Origin: Candidatus Electrothrix rattekaaiensis
Lineage (GTDB): Bacteria > Desulfobacterota > Desulfobulbia > Desulfobulbales > Desulfobulbaceae
DNA: 64,000 nt
Assembly: GCA_032595675.1 (NCBI GenBank)
Contig: JAVQMD010000001.1
Coordinates: 1,272,640-1,336,639, forward strand
Reading direction: 5' to 3'
Position 1 is the first letter of the stretch, and each line of letters begins with the position of its first letter. Below are positions 39,723 through 48,989 of this stretch, one piece after another. The notes below the pieces were generated by a model. The model saw only the letters and a list, made by a program, of their open reading frames with translations, was not told the DNA's origin and made no database searches. The position numbers and the translations under genes are program-made.

Positions 39723-40904
39723 ATGAAACCAAACCCAGAATCGCAGGATCGTCGCAGTCTTTTGCTGCGCGACCGCAACCTGCACATCATCTTCTCCGTC
39801 ACCCTGATGGCGGTCATGGGCGTAGCCAGTCTCACTCCGGCCTTTCCCAAGATCATCAAGGAGCTGAACATCTCTCCCCGAGACATCGGGTTGCTGATCA
39901 CCGTGTTTACGGTGCCGGGCGTCTTCCTCACCCCAATCCTCGGTGTACTTGCTGACCGCTTCGGCAGAAAGCGGGTGCTGGCCCCATCCTTATTCCTGTT
40001 CGCTCTGGCTGGCGGGGCCTGCGCCTTGACCAAGGATTTTCCGCTGCTGCTTTTCCTCCGCTTCTTTCAGGGCATTGGTGCGGCAGCCCTGCCCGCTATT
40101 AACGTTGCCCTGATCGGTGATCTCTATACCGGCAGGGAGCGGGACACCGCTATGGGCTATAACACCAGTGTGTTGAGTCTCGGGGTGGCGACCTATCCCG
40201 CCCTCGGTGGCCTCCTGGCAGCGGCAGGTTGGCATTATCCCTTCTTCCTGCCCTTGCTCGCCCTGCCTGTGGGCTTCTTTGTCCTGTTTTTCCTGAAAAA
40301 CCCGGAACCGAAGAGTAATAGTCCCCTCAAAGGCTACCTGGGCAATATCTGGCAGGCTGTGCGACAGCGCGAGGTCGCTCTGCTTTTTTTGGCCACCCTG
40401 ATCACCTTTATTATCCTCTACGGCTCCTATCTCACCTATTTCCCGCTTCTGCTCAGTCAGACCTTCAAGGCATCGACTCCGCTCATTGGCCTGATCATGT
40501 CCGGTATGGCCTGTACTATGGCTTTTACCTCTTCTCAAATGGGCAGGTTGGCAAAACATTACAGCAAGAAGCAACTCCTCATCGTTGCCTACATCCTCTA
40601 TGCGGTGTCCCTCTCCCTGATTCCCTTTGCGCCGAATATTCCAGTCCTGCTTTTTCCGGTTTTTCTCTTCGGCGTTGCCCAGGGCTTAAATATCCCCAGT
40701 GTCCAGACCATGCTGGCCGCTCTGGCCCCACTGGAGTACCGGGCCTCTTTTATGGCGGTCAACAGTATGATCCTGCGGATGGGTCAGACCTTAGGGCCCC
40801 TCCTGATGGGAATTTTCTTTATGCTTTGGGGAACAGACGGGGCCTTTTACGCCGGAGCTGGCTGCGCCCTGTTCATGCTCGCAACCCTTGGGTTGCTGCT
40901 GTAA
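39723..40904 (+). CDS. MFS transporter
   Basis: This is a 393-residue transporter of about twelve transmembrane helices. The start is taken at MKPNPESQ; an upstream GTG at 39708 is in frame and neither start has a clear ribosome site. The MFS signature between helices 2 and 3 is GVLADRFGRKRV, and GDLYTGRERDTAMGYN lies at the usual place after helix 4. Central loop EPKSNSPLKG separates the two six-helix halves. It resembles drug/proton antiporters (Bcr/EmrD-like), but no substrate can be assigned. The 177 bp upstream separates it from the divergent peptidase gene. Confidence 0.9.
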   Translation: MKPNPESQDRRSLLLRDRNLHIIFSVTLMAVMGVASLTPAFPKIIKELNISPRDIGLLITVFTVPGVFLTPILGVLADRFGRKRVLAPSLFLFALAGGACALTKDFPLLLFLRFFQGIGAAALPAINVALIGDLYTGRERDTAMGYNTSVLSLGVATYPALGGLLAAAGWHYPFFLPLLALPVGFFVLFFLKNPEPKSNSPLKGYLGNIWQAVRQREVALLFLATLITFIILYGSYLTYFPLLLSQTFKASTPLIGLIMSGMACTMAFTSSQMGRLAKHYSKKQLLIVAYILYAVSLSLIPFAPNIPVLLFPVFLFGVAQGLNIPSVQTMLAALAPLEYRASFMAVNSMILRMGQTLGPLLMGIFFMLWGTDGAFYAGAGCALFMLATLGLLL

Positions 40905-41179
40905 TACTCCGGCATATGAGAGCGAGTCATTTTATTATTTTTTTCGGACGGGGCAGAAAGAAAAAAGCAGGCTTCCCCTTGAGCCGTCATTCGAGTATAT
41001 TGAAATACGTCTGTTTTTAAATGCCCAGAGTTCACCTGCTCAGAAAATTCTGGGATGACTTTTTGATGCATATCGCGTCCTGTTTGTGTTGTCAGGAGGC
41101 GGTTTATTTTTGATATTCGATAGAAAAAGGCTTGTCTGTAAATACGTTGGACCTGCCTTGTTGTTATGAGGAATCTCTT

Positions 41180-41551
41180 ATGTATGATATTTTTATAAAA
41201 ACCCATTTTTCCGGTGGGCATCATTTGCGGAATTACCCTGGTAATTGTGAAAAACCGCATGGCCACAACTGGAAGGTGAAGGTCTCAGTGCGGGTGAGTG
41301 AACTAGATGCCTTGGGAATGGGTGTTGATTTTAAGGTGTTGAAGGAAAAGGTCAACATAATTGTTGATGAGCTGGATCATTGTGATCTGAATGAGCATCC
41401 GGCCTTTCAGGATCGCAATCCTTCATCCGAGCATATTGCTGCTTTTCTTTTTGAGCAGCTGGCGCAAGCGTTGAACACAGAACGCTCTACTCTCTACTCT
41501 GTAGAGGTTCGGGAAACCGATACCAGCGGAGTGATATATTACGGTGCCTGA
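41180..41551 (+). CDS. queD: 6-carboxy-5,6,7,8-tetrahydropterin synthase
   Basis: This 123-residue enzyme converts dihydroneopterin triphosphate to carboxy-tetrahydropterin, the second step toward queuosine and other 7-deazapurines. The start ATG follows TGAGGAA. Zinc-binding histidines are in SGGHHL and KPHGHNW; the catalytic Cys is C23 in NYPGNCEKP. The late SSEHIAAFLF and VRETDTSG segments are conserved. queE overlaps its end by 8 bp, so the two are one operon. No preQ1 riboswitch was recognised in the 275-bp upstream gap. Confidence 0.95.
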   Translation: MYDIFIKTHFSGGHHLRNYPGNCEKPHGHNWKVKVSVRVSELDALGMGVDFKVLKEKVNIIVDELDHCDLNEHPAFQDRNPSSEHIAAFLFEQLAQALNTERSTLYSVEVRETDTSGVIYYGA

Positions 41552-42218
41552 TACCGGTTCGTTGCTCGTTTCAGAGCTTTTTTACTCCATTCAGGGAGAG
41601 TCCACCAGAGCCGGGCTTCCTTGCGCCTTTGTGCGGCTTTGCGTCTGTAATCTGCGCTGCTCCTATTGTGATTCCCGCTACACCTGGGAGGAAGAGGGTA
41701 GGGTGATGAGCATTGAACAGGTGTGTGCCTGGCTTGAAGATTTCCCCGGAGTTCTGGTGGAAGTCACCGGTGGTGAACCGCTGTTACAAGAGGTTGTTTA
41801 TCCTCTCCTGCACAAGCTCGCAGCCAGCGGGCGGGAAGTCTTGCTGGAAACCGGAGGCAGCTTGAGTATTGAGCGGGTTCCGGTGGAGGTCGGCATCATT
41901 CTTGATGTGAAATCTCCTGATTCCGGGATGTTGGGTCTGAATCATTGGCCTAACTTTGCCTTGTTGGAGCAACGTCAAAAAGCGGGCAGTCGTGATGAAA
42001 TCAAGTTTGTCCTTTGCTCGCCTGCTGATGTTGCTTGGGCAGTAGATATTGTTCGTCAATATAAACTGACTGAACTGGTGCCGGTTCTGTTTTCACCGGT
42101 TATTGATCGGTTATCACCAGCCCTGCTCGCTGAGCTGGTCTTGCAGGAGCAGTTGCCGATCAGGTTGCAGCTGCAACTGCATACACAGATTTGGCCTGAC
42201 GCTCGGAGAGGAGTATGA
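41544..42218 (+). CDS. queE: 7-carboxy-7-deazaguanine synthase (radical SAM)
   Basis: This 224-residue radical SAM enzyme rearranges the QueD product to 7-carboxy-7-deazaguanine. The GTG start overlaps queD. SELFYSIQGES is the family opening, and CNLRCSYCDSRYTW holds the Cx3Cx2C cluster site. EVTGGEPLLQ follows. It lies in the queuosine pathway with queD; queC and queF are not in the window, though the PP-loop gene at the right edge is not QueC. The following dehydrogenase gene begins 39 bp later and may be co-transcribed. Confidence 0.95.
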   Translation: MPDTGSLLVSELFYSIQGESTRAGLPCAFVRLCVCNLRCSYCDSRYTWEEEGRVMSIEQVCAWLEDFPGVLVEVTGGEPLLQEVVYPLLHKLAASGREVLLETGGSLSIERVPVEVGIILDVKSPDSGMLGLNHWPNFALLEQRQKAGSRDEIKFVLCSPADVAWAVDIVRQYKLTELVPVLFSPVIDRLSPALLAELVLQEQLPIRLQLQLHTQIWPDARRGV

Positions 42219-42257
42219 ACTTCTTTTCTAACTACTTTACTTTATCCAAGAAAAAAT

Positions 42258-43535
42258 ATGCCTGATATTCATTCAACCAGATTAGCTGTTATCGGTCTCG
42301 GTTATGTTGGTCTGCCGTTGGCTGTGGAGTTTAGTAAGAAAATGCCCTGCGTTGGCTTTGATCTGAAAGAGCAACGGATTGCTGAATTGTGCCGTGGGAT
42401 TGATACAACCCGAGAGGTGAGTTCGGAGGATCTGGGCAATGCGGATCACCTCCATTTTACTTCGCTTATTGAAGATTTGCGGGAATGCAATGTCTTTATT
42501 GTTGCCGTGCCCACCCCGATTGACGACAGCAAAAGACCGGATCTGCGCCCTCTGAAAGGGGCTTCTCGTACTGTAGCGCAGGTACTGAAACCCGGCGATG
42601 TGGTGATTTACGAATCAACGGTTTACCCCGGTGCTACTGAAGAGGTCTGTATTCCGATCCTGGAAAAGGCTTCCGGTCTGGTCTATAATCAGGATTTTTT
42701 TGCTGGGTACAGCCCAGAGCGGATCAATCCTGGCGATCATGAGCATCGACTGCCCACTATCGTCAAGGTTACTTCCGGCTCAACTCCAGAAATCGCGAGC
42801 TTTGTAGATAACCTCTACGCGATGATTATTACGGCAGGTACCTTTAAAGCCACCAGTATTCGAGTGGCAGAGGCTGCCAAGGTTATTGAAAATACCCAGC
42901 GTGATGTCAATATTGCCTTGGTCAACGAATTGGCCCTTATCTTCAACCGTCTGGGGATTAATACCCTAGAGGTTTTGGAAGCTGCAGGCACCAAGTGGAA
43001 CTTCTTGCCCTTTCGTCCCGGCTTGGTGGGCGGACATTGTATCGGGGTTGATCCTTATTATCTGACCCATAAGGCCCAACAGGTGGGTTACCATCCGGAG
43101 ATGATCCTTGCCGGGCGGCGGCTGAATGATGATATGGGTCGGTATATTGCCTCGGAAGTGGTGAAGTTGATGCTCATGAAGCGTATCCACGTGGCGGATG
43201 CCAAGATTCTCATTCTCGGTCTGACCTTTAAGGAAAACTGCCCGGATCTGCGCAACACCCGAGTGACCGATATCATTGATGAGCTGAGCACCTATGGTGC
43301 GGATATAGAGATTTATGATCCCTGGGCTGACCCGCAAGAGGCGCAACAGTATTATGGGATAACCATGACCGAGGCCTTGTCTGGAAACACCTATGATGCC
43401 GTAGTGATGGCCGTTGCTCACCAAGAGTTTGTGCAGTTTGACAGAGAAAAGCTGGAGCGGATTACCCGTCCACATTCTGTGATTTATGATGTTAAGAATG
43501 TCCTGGAAAGAAGTTTGGTCGACGGGGCTTTATAA
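42258..43535 (+). CDS. UDP-N-acetyl-hexosamine 6-dehydrogenase (WbpO/TviB type)
   Basis: This is a 425-residue nucleotide-sugar dehydrogenase. It oxidises C6 of UDP-GlcNAc or UDP-GalNAc to the uronic acid for capsule or O-antigen. The Rossmann GxGxxG is [13 protein letters not shown]. Further motifs are [24 protein letters not shown], the catalytic Cys in [12 protein letters not shown], and [16 protein letters not shown]. The sequence is closer to WbpO/TviB than to UDP-glucose dehydrogenases. There is no glycan cluster around it in this window. Confidence 0.92.
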   Translation: MPDIHSTRLAVIGLGYVGLPLAVEFSKKMPCVGFDLKEQRIAELCRGIDTTREVSSEDLGNADHLHFTSLIEDLRECNVFIVAVPTPIDDSKRPDLRPLKGASRTVAQVLKPGDVVIYESTVYPGATEEVCIPILEKASGLVYNQDFFAGYSPERINPGDHEHRLPTIVKVTSGSTPEIASFVDNLYAMIITAGTFKATSIRVAEAAKVIENTQRDVNIALVNELALIFNRLGINTLEVLEAAGTKWNFLPFRPGLVGGHCIGVDPYYLTHKAQQVGYHPEMILAGRRLNDDMGRYIASEVVKLMLMKRIHVADAKILILGLTFKENCPDLRNTRVTDIIDELSTYGADIEIYDPWADPQEAQQYYGITMTEALSGNTYDAVVMAVAHQEFVQFDREKLERITRPHSVIYDVKNVLERSLVDGAL

Positions 43536-43561
43536 AGAGGTATAAAGGGAAGAAAACCGCA

Positions 43562-44668
43562 ATGTCCTACGGCGATCCTGCAAAATATATCACCCGGCTT
43601 TATGTGACCGAAGAGTGTCAACAGGATGCCTATGCTCAGGAAATCATTCGGCGGAGCAAGCTGCCAGTAACTGTTATCGGGGATAGGCAGCAGCCTGATG
43701 TTGCCGGGGCCTATCCGGGAAATCTAACCCAGGGTAAACGCCATCTCCTCCTCTGTCGGAACAGGGGGCGTTTCTTCAAGCCCTGTCCTGCCACCCGTGA
43801 GTACACCTGCTGTGAATATCAGGTGCTCAATATCGGGATGGGTTGCCCTATGGACTGTGTCTACTGCATCCTCCAAGCCTATCTCAATAATCCCTGGATC
43901 AGCTTTTTTGTCAATAGAGAAGACCTGTTCGCGGAGCTTGATGCGGCCTTTGCCGCTGACCCGCAAACCTTTCTCCGTATAGGGACAGGTGAATTTACAG
44001 ACAGCTTAGCTCTGGACAGCCTGACCTGTTTCAGTCCCCTGATGGTCAACTATATGCGGGATAAGCAGAATGCTGTGCTAGAGCTGAAGTCAAAATCCGT
44101 GGTTATTGATAATTTAGAAGGGCTGGAGCACGGAGGGCGTACCTTGGTGGCTTGGTCTCTGAACAGTCCATCCATTATGGAGCAGGAAGAAATTCGGGCT
44201 GCCGGGCTGGAGGAGCGCTTGGACGCTGCGGTCCGCTGTGCTGACTGGGGCTATGGGCTGGCCTTTCATTTTGATCCGATTATCTGGCATGAAGGCTGGC
44301 AGGAGGGCTACAGGACAACCATCCGGCGTTTGTTTGCCAAGGTACCTGCTGACCGTATTGCCTGGATCAGCCTTGGTGCTCTGCGCTACCTTCCCGCCTT
44401 ACGGCCCATCGCTGCGGAGCGGTTTCCACGGTCGAACTTCTTCTATGAGGAATTTATCGAAGGGCTGGACGGTAAGGCCCGTTATTTCAGGACACAGCGG
44501 GTGGAGATGTACAAGCTCATTGCTGATGAACTGGCTCGCTTTGCCGATCCGGCCACCTGTATCTATTTCTGCATGGAGAGCGAGAACATCTGGCAGGAGG
44601 TGTTCGGGTACACTCCGTCGGAGCGGGGTGGCTTGCGGGCTATGTTGGACCGCTCGGTACAGGCTTGA
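43562..44668 (+). CDS. Spore-photoproduct-lyase-like radical SAM protein
   Basis: This is a 368-residue radical SAM protein of the SPL family. The cluster motif is GCPMDCVYCILQAY (Cx3Cx2C), followed by RIGTGEFTDSLALD, LELKSKS, VAWSLNSP, and the C-terminal CIYFCMESENIWQEVFGY. Cysteine C in the last segment may correspond to the hydrogen-donor Cys of true SplB. In non-spore-formers the role is unclear; DNA photoproduct repair is possible. A short decayed copy of its 3' end lies 300 bp downstream. Confidence 0.85.
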   Translation: MSYGDPAKYITRLYVTEECQQDAYAQEIIRRSKLPVTVIGDRQQPDVAGAYPGNLTQGKRHLLLCRNRGRFFKPCPATREYTCCEYQVLNIGMGCPMDCVYCILQAYLNNPWISFFVNREDLFAELDAAFAADPQTFLRIGTGEFTDSLALDSLTCFSPLMVNYMRDKQNAVLELKSKSVVIDNLEGLEHGGRTLVAWSLNSPSIMEQEEIRAAGLEERLDAAVRCADWGYGLAFHFDPIIWHEGWQEGYRTTIRRLFAKVPADRIAWISLGALRYLPALRPIAAERFPRSNFFYEEFIEGLDGKARYFRTQRVEMYKLIADELARFADPATCIYFCMESENIWQEVFGYTPSERGGLRAMLDRSVQA

Positions 44669-44706
44669 TCAGCAGTCTGATGAGCACCGTAGTATCATGC
44701 CGTATC

Positions 44707-44835
44707 TCACAGGCATTGTGAACTTACTCCGGCCTTTTTTCTGATGATCTCCTCCATTTCGTCCAGACTGACACTTCTTTTACCGGAAATCAGACCAAAG
44801 GCATCCTCTACTAAAGGAAGGTTGAGCAAGAACGT
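44707..44835 (-). pseudogene. C-terminal remnant of an AbrB/MazE-type antitoxin
   Basis: The minus strand reads LVEDAFGLISGKRSVSLDEM followed by EEIIRKKAG and a stop, the typical C-terminal pattern (hydrophobic-EDxFG...RSVSLEEM-EAIR) of small AbrB-fold antitoxins. No start codon or DNA-binding half precedes it, and no toxin gene follows. It is therefore a remnant within the decayed stretch after the SPL gene. Confidence 0.5.
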
Positions 44836-44876
44836 TTTTTCACCTTTCCTCTCTCTCCTCAATCCCCCGTCTTTAC

Positions 44877-44955
44877 TTCTGTATGGAAAGCGAGAACATC
44901 TGGCAGGAGGTGTTTGGGTACAACTCCGTCGGAGCGGGGAGACCTGCGGACTATG
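44877..44955 (+). pseudogene. Duplicated and frameshifted 3' end of the SPL gene
   Basis: About 79 bp repeat 44567-44646 of the SPL-like gene (codons for CMESENIWQEVFGYTPSERG). There are a few substitutions and one inserted A (ACAACTCC against ACACTCC) that breaks the frame. The rest of the gene is absent. Confidence 0.88.
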
Positions 44956-45009
44956 TTGTTGTGCAGTATGACCAAACTGTGCGGTATGACCAACACCACG
45001 CCGCTACTA

Positions 45010-45534
45010 TCAAGCCATAAGGTCGTCAAGTCGGACATCGGGATTGCGTTCCCGGATAACACGTCCGAAAAATCCCCATATGTACTCAAGACAGTGTGAT
45101 GCCTCCCTGCCTGGATTCTTCCATTGGAAGCGTGACCGCTGGGAAGTGTAGGGGTTCCCGATTTCAATGATAAACAGGATATCTCTGCTCATGGTACAGA
45201 AGGGTGATTGCGACGGCTGGATGACAGGAAGAGTTATTGAGGAGAGTGTTTCCAGCACCTTCAGGTATCCTTTCCTGTTCATCAGGCAATCCGTCTTCCG
45301 TTTGTCTCTGATGATGCAGGCGTGAAATACAGTTTTTCGTTCAGTCCGGTCAGTAATGGGCATGGAGAGCGCGAGTGTCCGGGTGAAAATAACCCCATCG
45401 TCCCTGATTCTTACGGTTATCGACAGCCTGCGGGGCCAGTCGTCTTCAAGGGAAGGCACACGGCTGCGTCCGCCTACCTTTTTTATACAGTCCAGCTGCC
45501 TCCTCGGTAAAGAACCAGATTTTTTAGCGGGCAT
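45010..45534 (-). CDS. Doubtful 174-codon ORF in decayed region
   Basis: This open frame has no recognised domain, no ribosome site and a basic, mixed composition (MPAKKSGSLPRRQLDC, RRLSITVRIRDDG). It lies between the SPL tail copy and the methyltransferase, in a stretch that otherwise shows decayed sequence. It may be a degraded gene; function is unknown. Apart from this frame and the two remnants, I see nothing in 44669-45546. Confidence 0.2.
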   Translation of the reverse strand: MPAKKSGSLPRRQLDCIKKVGGRSRVPSLEDDWPRRLSITVRIRDDGVIFTRTLALSMPITDRTERKTVFHACIIRDKRKTDCLMNRKGYLKVLETLSSITLPVIQPSQSPFCTMSRDILFIIEIGNPYTSQRSRFQWKNPGREASHCLEYIWGFFGRVIRERNPDVRLDDLMA

Positions 45535-45546
45535 ACCAGATGAGCC

Positions 45547-46146
45547 TTATCTCATCCTCATTAGGCAATGCCAGAACCTCAGTGGCTTAGGCTGCTTGGG
45601 TGAGGGTTTGAGGGCGGATTGCAAGCTGAGGATTTCAAAGGCTGGTTCCACAGCTGCGCATATCTCGGTGGCCGACAGTCGAGGAGGGCCTTTCTCGCCA
45701 GCAGTTACCTGATCCTTATTGCCTATCAGGCTCAGCCAATAGCCGCCCGGTTTCAGGCTGAGCGCAGCCTGCCGGACAAAACTCTGCCGCGCTTCTTCCC
45801 CGTCCGTGCAATGAAAACAGCCCCGGTCAAAGAGCAGATCGTACTGGCCCGGCAGGACACTGGTGAGAAAATCGTCCTTTAGTAGACGACACTGCACCTC
45901 ATGCTCCTTGCACCGTTGCTTTGCTAGGGTAATTGCTTTTTCCGAGATATCCATTGCAGTCACTTCCAGACCCTGTTCGGCTAGCCAGACCGCATTGGTA
46001 CCTGTGCCGCAGCCAACCTCCAGCACCCGGCTGATACCTTTGGGCCAGCCAGAGATCAGGTTGATCAGGGTGATTTCGGGCATACCGGTGTCCCAGGGCA
46101 GATCATCCTCTTGGTAACGTTTCTCCCAGTCTGTTTTCTCTCGCAT
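45547..46146 (-). CDS. Class I SAM-dependent methyltransferase (TPMT/TehB-like)
   Basis: This is a 199-residue protein behind AAGGAAAA. N-terminal WEKRYQEDDLPWDTGMPE is the pattern of thiopurine methyltransferase / TehB-like enzymes. Motif I is VLEVGCGTGTNAVWLA, followed by VTAMDISEKAI, LLFDRGCFHC and LKPGGYWLSLIG. These enzymes methylate small thiols, selenium or tellurium compounds. Substrate is not predictable. It is single, on the minus strand, at the edge of the decayed region. Confidence 0.88.
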   Translation of the reverse strand: MREKTDWEKRYQEDDLPWDTGMPEITLINLISGWPKGISRVLEVGCGTGTNAVWLAEQGLEVTAMDISEKAITLAKQRCKEHEVQCRLLKDDFLTSVLPGQYDLLFDRGCFHCTDGEEARQSFVRQAALSLKPGGYWLSLIGNKDQVTAGEKGPPRLSATEICAAVEPAFEILSLQSALKPSPKQPKPLRFWHCLMRMR

Positions 46147-46413
46147 GTGTTCTTTTCCTTATGAGTGGTTCAATAGAGGTTTCCCGTAGGTGTACCTACG
46201 CTACTTTCCATCCAGGATATAAGGGATAACCATACAAATTTTCTCTGTTCATCCTATGGACCCGTTTGTGCTTTGTCAAGGCATTCTTCGCGGGCTATCC
46301 CAAGCCCTTTATTATTATAGAGTGAAGAGGCTCGGGGCAGGGGGCGACATATTTTTCAATACCGGACAGCCGGATATCCTCGGACTTGCCCAGTAAGGAC
46401 CTTTACGCAGGGT

Positions 46414-47409
46414 TTACTCAAAGGGTTTCGGTAGCGGCGTTTTATCCGTTGACGGTGGCAAAATGGGGATCGTAAACAAGGGCTGCTCACCTGTCAATGT
46501 TTTTAGAAAGGCGACGATCTGCCCGTTTTCTTTCCTAGAGAACTTTTTACCTAACTGATGACGGGCCATAGTGTCCACGGCCTCGGACAGGGTTTGGCTT
46601 GCTCCGTCATGAAAATACGGATAGGTCAGCTCTACATTACGCAGAGTCGGCACCTTGAACATGAAATGGTGCTCCTCCTTACCGGTCACATCCTTGCGAC
46701 CTTCAGACGGACTGTCGGCCTTGTACTCCTCAACCATGCCCATCTTATAAAAGCTACCCCCACCCATTGCCATACCATAATGGCAGGAGATACAGCCGGA
46801 ATTCTCAAAGAGTTTATATCCAGCCTGCTCATCAGCGGTTAAGGCCTTTTTATCGCCCTTTAACCATTTATCAAAGCGGGAGTTCGGGGTGACCAAAGTT
46901 TTTTCAAACTCAGCAATGGCATCAGTCACCTGCTCAATATTGATCTTGTCCTCACCAAAGACGCTTTTGAACTCGGCAACATAGCCGGGAATAGATTGGA
47001 GCACCTTTTCGGCCAAATCATGGGTGAAGGCCATTTCACCGGGATTGGCAATGGGGCCGCCAGCCTGATCTTTGAGGTCCTTGGCCCGACCATCCCAGAA
47101 CTGCACAAAATTCATGCTGGAATTAAGGACAGTCGGGGAATTAATAGGACCCTGCTGCCAGTTATGGCCGATGGAGGTTTTGAGGTTATCTGTGCCGCCC
47201 CTGCTTAAATTGTGGCAGGAATTGCAGGAGATGAATCCTGATTTTGAGAGGCGGGGGTCAAAAAAGAGTTTTTTGCCGAGTTCTGCTTTTTCCTGATGAA
47301 TACCTGTGGGCAGTGCAATGGGTTCAACCGGTTTTTGCGTTGCTTCTGCTGCACCGGAACCCAGGAAAACCAAACAGGCTAGGAGAAAAACGCCGGTTGT
47401 TTTATTCAT
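46414..47409 (-). CDS. Di-haem cytochrome c peroxidase (paralogue 1)
   Basis: This is a 331-residue periplasmic protein. The start at MNKTTGVFLLACLVFL (after GAGGAAA) gives a proper signal peptide; the longer frame adds an improbable leader. Two haem c sites are CNSCHNL and CISCHYG (CxxCH). Family segments GKKLFFDPRLSKSG, FWDGRA..LKDQAGGPI, NPGEMAFT and VPTLRNVELTYPYFHDG are present. It reduces hydrogen peroxide with electrons from small cytochromes. It is a tandem paralogue of the upstream gene at 47506, about four-fifths identical by eye; both end PKPFE. Confidence 0.95.
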   Translation of the reverse strand: MNKTTGVFLLACLVFLGSGAAEATQKPVEPIALPTGIHQEKAELGKKLFFDPRLSKSGFISCNSCHNLSRGGTDNLKTSIGHNWQQGPINSPTVLNSSMNFVQFWDGRAKDLKDQAGGPIANPGEMAFTHDLAEKVLQSIPGYVAEFKSVFGEDKINIEQVTDAIAEFEKTLVTPNSRFDKWLKGDKKALTADEQAGYKLFENSGCISCHYGMAMGGGSFYKMGMVEEYKADSPSEGRKDVTGKEEHHFMFKVPTLRNVELTYPYFHDGASQTLSEAVDTMARHQLGKKFSRKENGQIVAFLKTLTGEQPLFTIPILPPSTDKTPLPKPFE

Positions 47410-47505
47410 AGAGTTTTCCTCAAAAAAGAATCCCCGGCAAAGCCGGGGATAAAAAGTACAGATCAAATTATTTTCATAAAAGATCTCATGTCCTTGCTAT
47501 TCAAA

Positions 47506-48501
47506 TTACTCAAAGGGTTTCGGCGGCGGAGTCTTGTCGCTTGAGGGCGGCAGGATGGGCATGGTGAAGGCAGGCTGATCACCAGTCAGGCTCTTGAGAA
47601 AAGCGACGATCTGAGCGTTCTGCTCATCTGTAAATTTGGCTCCCAGTTGCAGGCGACCCATAACATCAACAGCCTCAGTTAAGGTCTCGGCTTCGCCGTC
47701 ATGGAAGTACGGGTAGGTCAGCTCCACATTACGCAGGGTTGGTACCTTGAAGGCAAAGCGATCTTCATCCTTACCCGTTACAGCCTTGCGGCCTTCAGCC
47801 GGGCTCTTGGCCTTGTATTCTTCCATAATTCCCATTTTTTGAAAAGAAGAACCGCCCATCGCCTCACCGTAATGACATGAGATACAGCCGGAATCCTGAA
47901 ATAGCTTGTAACCGGCCTGCTCATCAGCGGTCAGGGCGTCTTTCTTCCCGTTTAGCCATTGATCAAAGCGGGAATTGGGGGTAACCAAGGTTTTTTCAAA
48001 TTCGGCAATGGCATCAGTGATCCGATTAATATTGATCTTGTCATCACTGAAGACCTGCTTGAATTCGGCGACATAGCCGGGGATGGATTTCAGAACATCC
48101 TGGGCCATTTCATGGGTAAAGGCCATTTCGCCGGGATTGGCAATAGGGCCTCCGGCCTGATCTTTCAGAGTCTCGGCTCGCCCGTCCCAGAATTGGACAA
48201 AATTTAAGCTGGAGTTGAGCACGGTGGGCGCGTTAATCGGCCCTTGCTGCCAGTTATGACCGATTGAGGTTTTCAGGTTGTCTGAGCCTCCCATGCTTAG
48301 GTTATGACAGGAATTACAGGAAATAAATCCTGATTTGGAAAGACGGGGATCAAAAAAGAGCTTCTTGCCGAGTTCGGCTTTGGCTGCATTGATTCCCTGC
48401 GCTGGCTGAATGGGCTTGATAGGATCTTTTGCCGCAGCATTGCCTGCTGCACCCAAAAGAGCCATGCAAAGAAATGATATCACCCCTGTTTTGACCTTCA
48501 T
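47506..48501 (-). CDS. Di-haem cytochrome c peroxidase (paralogue 2)
   Basis: This is a 331-residue protein with signal peptide MKVKTGVISFLCMALLGAAG and a very strong ribosome site (AGGAGGTAGCAAC before ATG). The haem sites CNSCHNL and CISCHYG and the rest of the fold match the neighbour 97 bp downstream. The most different regions are the signal peptide and short loops. Duplicate peroxidases suggest a dosage or different-condition role at the oxic/anoxic edge (inference). The promoter probably lies in the AT-rich 48502-48600. Confidence 0.95.
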   Translation of the reverse strand: MKVKTGVISFLCMALLGAAGNAAAKDPIKPIQPAQGINAAKAELGKKLFFDPRLSKSGFISCNSCHNLSMGGSDNLKTSIGHNWQQGPINAPTVLNSSLNFVQFWDGRAETLKDQAGGPIANPGEMAFTHEMAQDVLKSIPGYVAEFKQVFSDDKININRITDAIAEFEKTLVTPNSRFDQWLNGKKDALTADEQAGYKLFQDSGCISCHYGEAMGGSSFQKMGIMEEYKAKSPAEGRKAVTGKDEDRFAFKVPTLRNVELTYPYFHDGEAETLTEAVDVMGRLQLGAKFTDEQNAQIVAFLKSLTGDQPAFTMPILPPSSDKTPPPKPFE

Positions 48502-48701
48502 GTTGCTACCTCCTCTTTTCGTGGATTGTTAAAACGTATTATGATGGTGTTACTCATTTTGCTAATAATTTTATATGAGAGGAATGAACAAGTCAAACAG
48601 AATGGGAAAAAGAAATGACAGAGAGAGAATAATGGTAACAGGCAGCTCTTTTATCCGAGAAGTGGGGAGAGAATTGCTTGTCGGAGTGTGGGATGAGCCA
48701 G

Positions 48702-48989
48702 CTATAAGTCTTCAAGCTCCCATGGCAGATCGGTCTTTTTTGCTGTGTTACATTCTTTGCAACAGGGAACCAAATTTCCCTTGGTGGAGCGTCCTCCTCT
48801 AGATAGGGGAATGATATGATCCATTGTCAGCTCTTTGACAGGAAATTTGTGCTGACAGTAATGGCAGATGCCCGGAGCGGTCGTTTGCTGCCACCAACGG
48901 GTTTTGCGTAATTCCCTAGCTTTTCTTCTTTCAGCTCGGATGGTTGACTCGTCAACACCGAAACCATAGGCAAAATCTTCATTCATCAT
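48702..48989 (-). CDS. Small HNH endonuclease
   Basis: This is a 95-residue protein starting at the ATG behind GGAGGACTTATTG. A basic N-terminal helix precedes a zinc-binding HNH domain: CHYCQHKFPVKELTMDHIIPLSRGG...NLVPCCKECN, with CxxC pairs and the H-I-I-P / N core. It overlaps the end of folC by 11 bp, so it is translated after folC. Single HNH proteins of this type are common; the role (restriction-like, repair or mobile) is unknown. Confidence 0.92.
   Translation of the reverse strand: MMNEDFAYGFGVDESTIRAERRKARELRKTRWWQQTTAPGICHYCQHKFPVKELTMDHIIPLSRGGRSTKGNLVPCCKECNTAKKTDLPWELEDL

Noticed and set aside
40905-41179. Possible preQ1 riboswitch before queD
   Set aside because: No preQ1-I or preQ1-II conserved core or pseudoknot pattern was found in the gap.
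46147-46413. Short palindrome CCGTAGGTGTACCTACG in the gap before the peroxidase gene end
   Set aside because: It is imperfect, lacks a T tract and does not match the repeat families; no function is supported.
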